A stretch of DNA of 14,934 bases from Planctomycetota bacterium (GTDB lineage Bacteria > Planctomycetota > UBA1135 > UBA2386). The DNA is taken from NCBI GenBank assembly GCA_947455805.1, contig CANGSN010000021.1:1-14934 (forward strand), written 5' to 3'. The position numbers and the translations under genes were made by a program. The notes below the pieces were generated by a model, which was not told the DNA's origin, searched no databases, and worked only from the letters and a program-made list of their open reading frames with translations. This document shows, piece after piece, positions 13,471-14,934 of the stretch. The first letter of the stretch is position 1, and every line of letters begins with the position of its first letter.

Positions 13471-14288
13471 GCTGCACCTCCATGTGCCGGACGGAAGAGG
13501 GCCGGGACCTCGATGGCGAGCCCGAGTTCCGCAGCGACCGCAGAGGCCGCCAGCACGTTGGCATCATGCTCCTCGGGGAACCGATCGGCACACTCGTCGC
13601 GATAGTCGAACGGCTTGCCGTCCGCCGACTCGATCTGCCAGGAGAACGAGCCGTACTCGTGCAAGCGGTAGAACTTCACCGCCCGGAAGCCGTGTTCTCC
13701 CGCGAGCCGCACGAAGTCCGCCATCTCGCCGACGTTCGTGCGCATGATGACGAACGACAGGCTCGACCACGTCGGCGCCGTGCGCTGCCGCAGCACCTCG
13801 GCGAAGCGGCGGATGTTCACCAACAGCCGCTCGTACGACCAGCCGCGGATCCGGGTGTAGCTGGCCGCCGTCGCCGCATCGACCGAGATGTTGAAGTCGA
13901 GCATCGCGGGGTAGCTGCGGAAGGCCTCGGCGTGCCGCTCGCTCCACACCGAACCGTTGGTGTTGATCGAAAGCCGGGCACGGGAGGCGGCACAAACCTC
14001 GAGGATGTCGAAGAAGTTCCGGTCGATCAGGAACTCGCTGACGCCGTGGAACGCCAAGGTCTCGACGTACGGGATCAGCGCCAGCGTCTTCTCGCGGACC
14101 GCCCCAGCCAACTCGGTGCGGGGGATGGTGCTGTTGGCACGGTGATCCGGACAGTACGAGCAATGGAAGTTGCACCGATTGTCGAGCGCGATCTGCAGCG
14201 TCGACGGCAGTGACTCCGGTCGAGTCTCCCCCGATGCGAAGTCCCAGATCGATCGGTACCGGTTCCGGATGTTGGCAGGTAGTTCCAT
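13467..14288 (-). CDS. Radical SAM enzyme (catalytic half of a SPASM-type pair)
   Basis: 273 residues from ATG 14288. The cluster motif CxxxCxxC is at C39-C43-C46 (C-N-F-H-C-S-Y-C), which binds the 4Fe-4S cluster that cleaves S-adenosylmethionine. Downstream are family features: a G-V-S-E-F-L loop after the second strand (about 82-87), L-S-I-N-T-N-G-S (105-112) and F-N-I-S-V-D-A-A (131-138). These resemble radical SAM/SPASM enzymes such as those modifying peptides, sugars or nucleotides; the substrate cannot be read here. The chain stops right where the SPASM domain normally continues (E-V-P-A-L-F-R-P then stop), and the SPASM-like domain is encoded by the overlapping next gene. No strong ribosome site precedes ATG 14288. 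Cytoplasmic. The gene is preceded by 250 non-coding bases. Confidence 0.9.
   Translation of the reverse strand: MELPANIRNRYRSIWDFASGETRPESLPSTLQIALDNRCNFHCSYCPDHRANSTIPRTELAGAVREKTLALIPYVETLAFHGVSEFLIDRNFFDILEVCAASRARLSINTNGSVWSERHAEAFRSYPAMLDFNISVDAATAASYTRIRGWSYERLLVNIRRFAEVLRQRTAPTWSSLSFVIMRTNVGEMADFVRLAGEHGFRAVKFYRLHEYGSFSWQIESADGKPFDYRDECADRFPEEHDANVLAASAVAAELGLAIEVPALFRPAHGGAA
13475..13481 (-). promoter_or_regulatory. Strong Shine-Dalgarno for the SPASM-like gene, inside the radical SAM gene
   Basis: On the minus strand GGAGGTG lies four codons before the radical SAM stop. GGAGG is followed by six bases and then GTG at 13470. This is near-ideal spacing and one of the few good ribosome sites in the window, so it decides the GTG start and supports re-initiation or independent initiation for the second gene. 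Confidence 0.65.
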
Positions 14289-14538
14289 CGGTATCTCGAG
14301 TCCAGGCGTGGCCAGCGCACTGGTGGCTCGTGCTCCACATCCCCTGGTGGTTCAGAACTTGCCCGAACGCCCCGAACTCGTCCAGCCCCCCTCCCGCAGC
14401 GGGCCGGCTGGGGAGGTATCGAGCGGGCGCATTCCCGGTGGCCGTCGCACCGGCAATGCAGCGCCGCGGTGCCGGCGCGCCCATGCGCGCACACTGCTGC
14501 GTGGGCAGGGCCGTCGCGGTCGCAGGGCCACACGCCTG
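14289..14538. other. 250-base intergenic region upstream of the radical SAM gene
   Basis: The longest gene-free stretch in the window. It must hold the radical SAM promoter. I see no convincing -10/-35 pair, no tRNA and no long repeat. It contains a nested inverted repeat (14382-14411) and a 26-codon minus-strand frame (14352-14432), both weak. Confidence 0.5.
14382..14411. repeat. Nested inverted repeat in the radical SAM upstream region
   Basis: CCAGCC at 14382-14387 pairs with GGCTGG at 14406-14411. Between them CCCG (14393-14396) pairs with CGGG (14400-14403) around CAG. In RNA this would form a GC-rich two-part hairpin. It lies about 128 bases after the stop of the upstream minus-strand gene and 94 bases before the radical SAM ATG, so it could be a terminator without a T-run or a leader structure. 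In GC-rich DNA it may also be chance. Confidence 0.3.
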
Positions 14539-14934
14539 CTACGGCGGCGGTCCCACCGCAGCACCGTCGATCGCCGCGCGCACCGCGGCCGCCAGCTGCA
14601 ACGGCGTGAACGGCTTCGACAGGAAGCGGGCGCCGGCGGCGACCGCGACCCGCACGCGATCGTCGGGCGAGTAGCCGGACACGAACAGCACCGGCAGGCC
14701 GGGGCGCAGGCGGCGCAGCCGTTCCCACAGTTCGACGCCACCCATCTCCGGCATCATCACGTCGCTGACCAGCAGCGCGATGGCGCCGGCGTGGCGCTCC
14801 GCGGCCGCCAACGCCAGCTGCCCGTTGGCCGCCTCGACGACCGTGTAGCCGCTGTTGGCCAGCACGCGCTGCGACAGCGCACGCACGCCGGGCTCGTCCT
14901 CGGCCAGCAGCACCACCTCGCTGCCGCGCGGCAA
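14539..14934 (-). CDS. Receiver domain, probable C-terminus of a hybrid histidine kinase (5' end outside window)
   Basis: 131 codons to the stop TAG at 14539; the frame is open at the window edge, so the gene continues upstream. Counting from the window edge, it is a complete response-regulator receiver fold: acidic pair E12-D13 (L-L-A-E-D-E-P), phospho-acceptor D58 (S-D-V-M-M-P-E-M-G-G), S86 (F-V-S-G-Y-S) and K107 (L-S-K-P-F-T), all required residues present. The lead-in P-R-G-S-E-V-V-L-L-A-E-D-E-P and the end just after the last helix are typical of the receiver at the end of a hybrid sensor kinase, which is my preferred reading. A stand-alone single-domain regulator starting with the edge TTG is less likely. 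The visible part is cytoplasmic. Confidence 0.88.
   Translation of the reverse strand: MPRGSEVVLLAEDEPGVRALSQRVLANSGYTVVEAANGQLALAAAERHAGAIALLVSDVMMPEMGGVELWERLRRLRPGLPVLFVSGYSPDDRVRVAVAAGARFLSKPFTPLQLAAAVRAAIDGAAVGPPP

Noticed and set aside
13564..14484. 306-codon minus-strand frame beginning upstream of the radical SAM gene
   Set aside because: Runs out of frame through the radical SAM gene and gives an Arg/Gly-rich product; the correct frame has CxxxCxxC.
14289..14538. Possible tRNA or small RNA in the intergenic region
   Set aside because: GGTTC occurs but no cloverleaf arms or acceptor stem can be paired around it.

Overview
The window is very GC-rich (roughly 70% by eye, strong G/C in third codon positions) and densely coding on both strands. 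Many products are secreted, lipid-anchored or membrane-bound. A multiheme cytochrome with HEAT-like repeats, an FG-GAP/VCBS-type secreted protein, a large membrane-anchored protein with carboxypeptidase-regulatory-like domains and the tail of a probable TPR protein (perhaps a kinase) together suggest a chromosomal region of a high-GC Planctomycetota-like bacterium. That placement is inference from gene content; there is no rRNA or marker gene here. I saw no tRNA, rRNA, CRISPR array, transposase, integrase or phage gene.

Layout, left to right. 1-178 (+): C-terminus of a probable TPR-type protein. 198-1955 (-): secreted helical-repeat-like protein. 2059-2616 (-): lipoprotein, divergent from 2696-3049 (+), an alkyltransferase-like (ATL) DNA-damage recognition protein. 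3067-3582 and 3700-4290 (-): two paralogous lipoproteins of an unrecognised family. 4402-5682 (-): a three-gene group of a membrane protein, a macro-domain protein and a 43-residue one-helix membrane peptide whose start overlaps the macro stop as GTGA. 5808-8333 (+): large membrane-anchored beta-rich protein. 8376-10793 (-): four-helix histidine-containing membrane protein preceded by an eight-CxxCH cytochrome. 10880-11530 (+): unrecognised soluble protein. 11618-12685 (+): FG-GAP-type secreted protein. 12736-14288 (-): a radical SAM enzyme and, overlapping it by GTGA, a separate SPASM-like protein with a beta-rich tail. 14539-14934 (-): receiver domain running off the window, probably the end of a hybrid histidine kinase.

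Three groups look functionally linked. The cytochrome and the four-helix protein 39 bases downstream could form a membrane electron-transfer unit. The radical SAM and SPASM-like proteins look like one enzyme encoded as two coupled chains, with a textbook Shine-Dalgarno placed for the second. The macro-domain gene and its coupled membrane peptide could form a small ADP-ribose-related module at the membrane. The remaining genes look like independent housekeeping, envelope or accessory genes.

The least described items are the paralogous lipoprotein pair, the macro/one-helix pair, the split radical SAM/SPASM pair, and the cytochrome with its His-rich partner. No single large, obviously new defence or mobile system is visible. 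No gene-free stretch exceeds 300 bases; the longest is 14289-14538.
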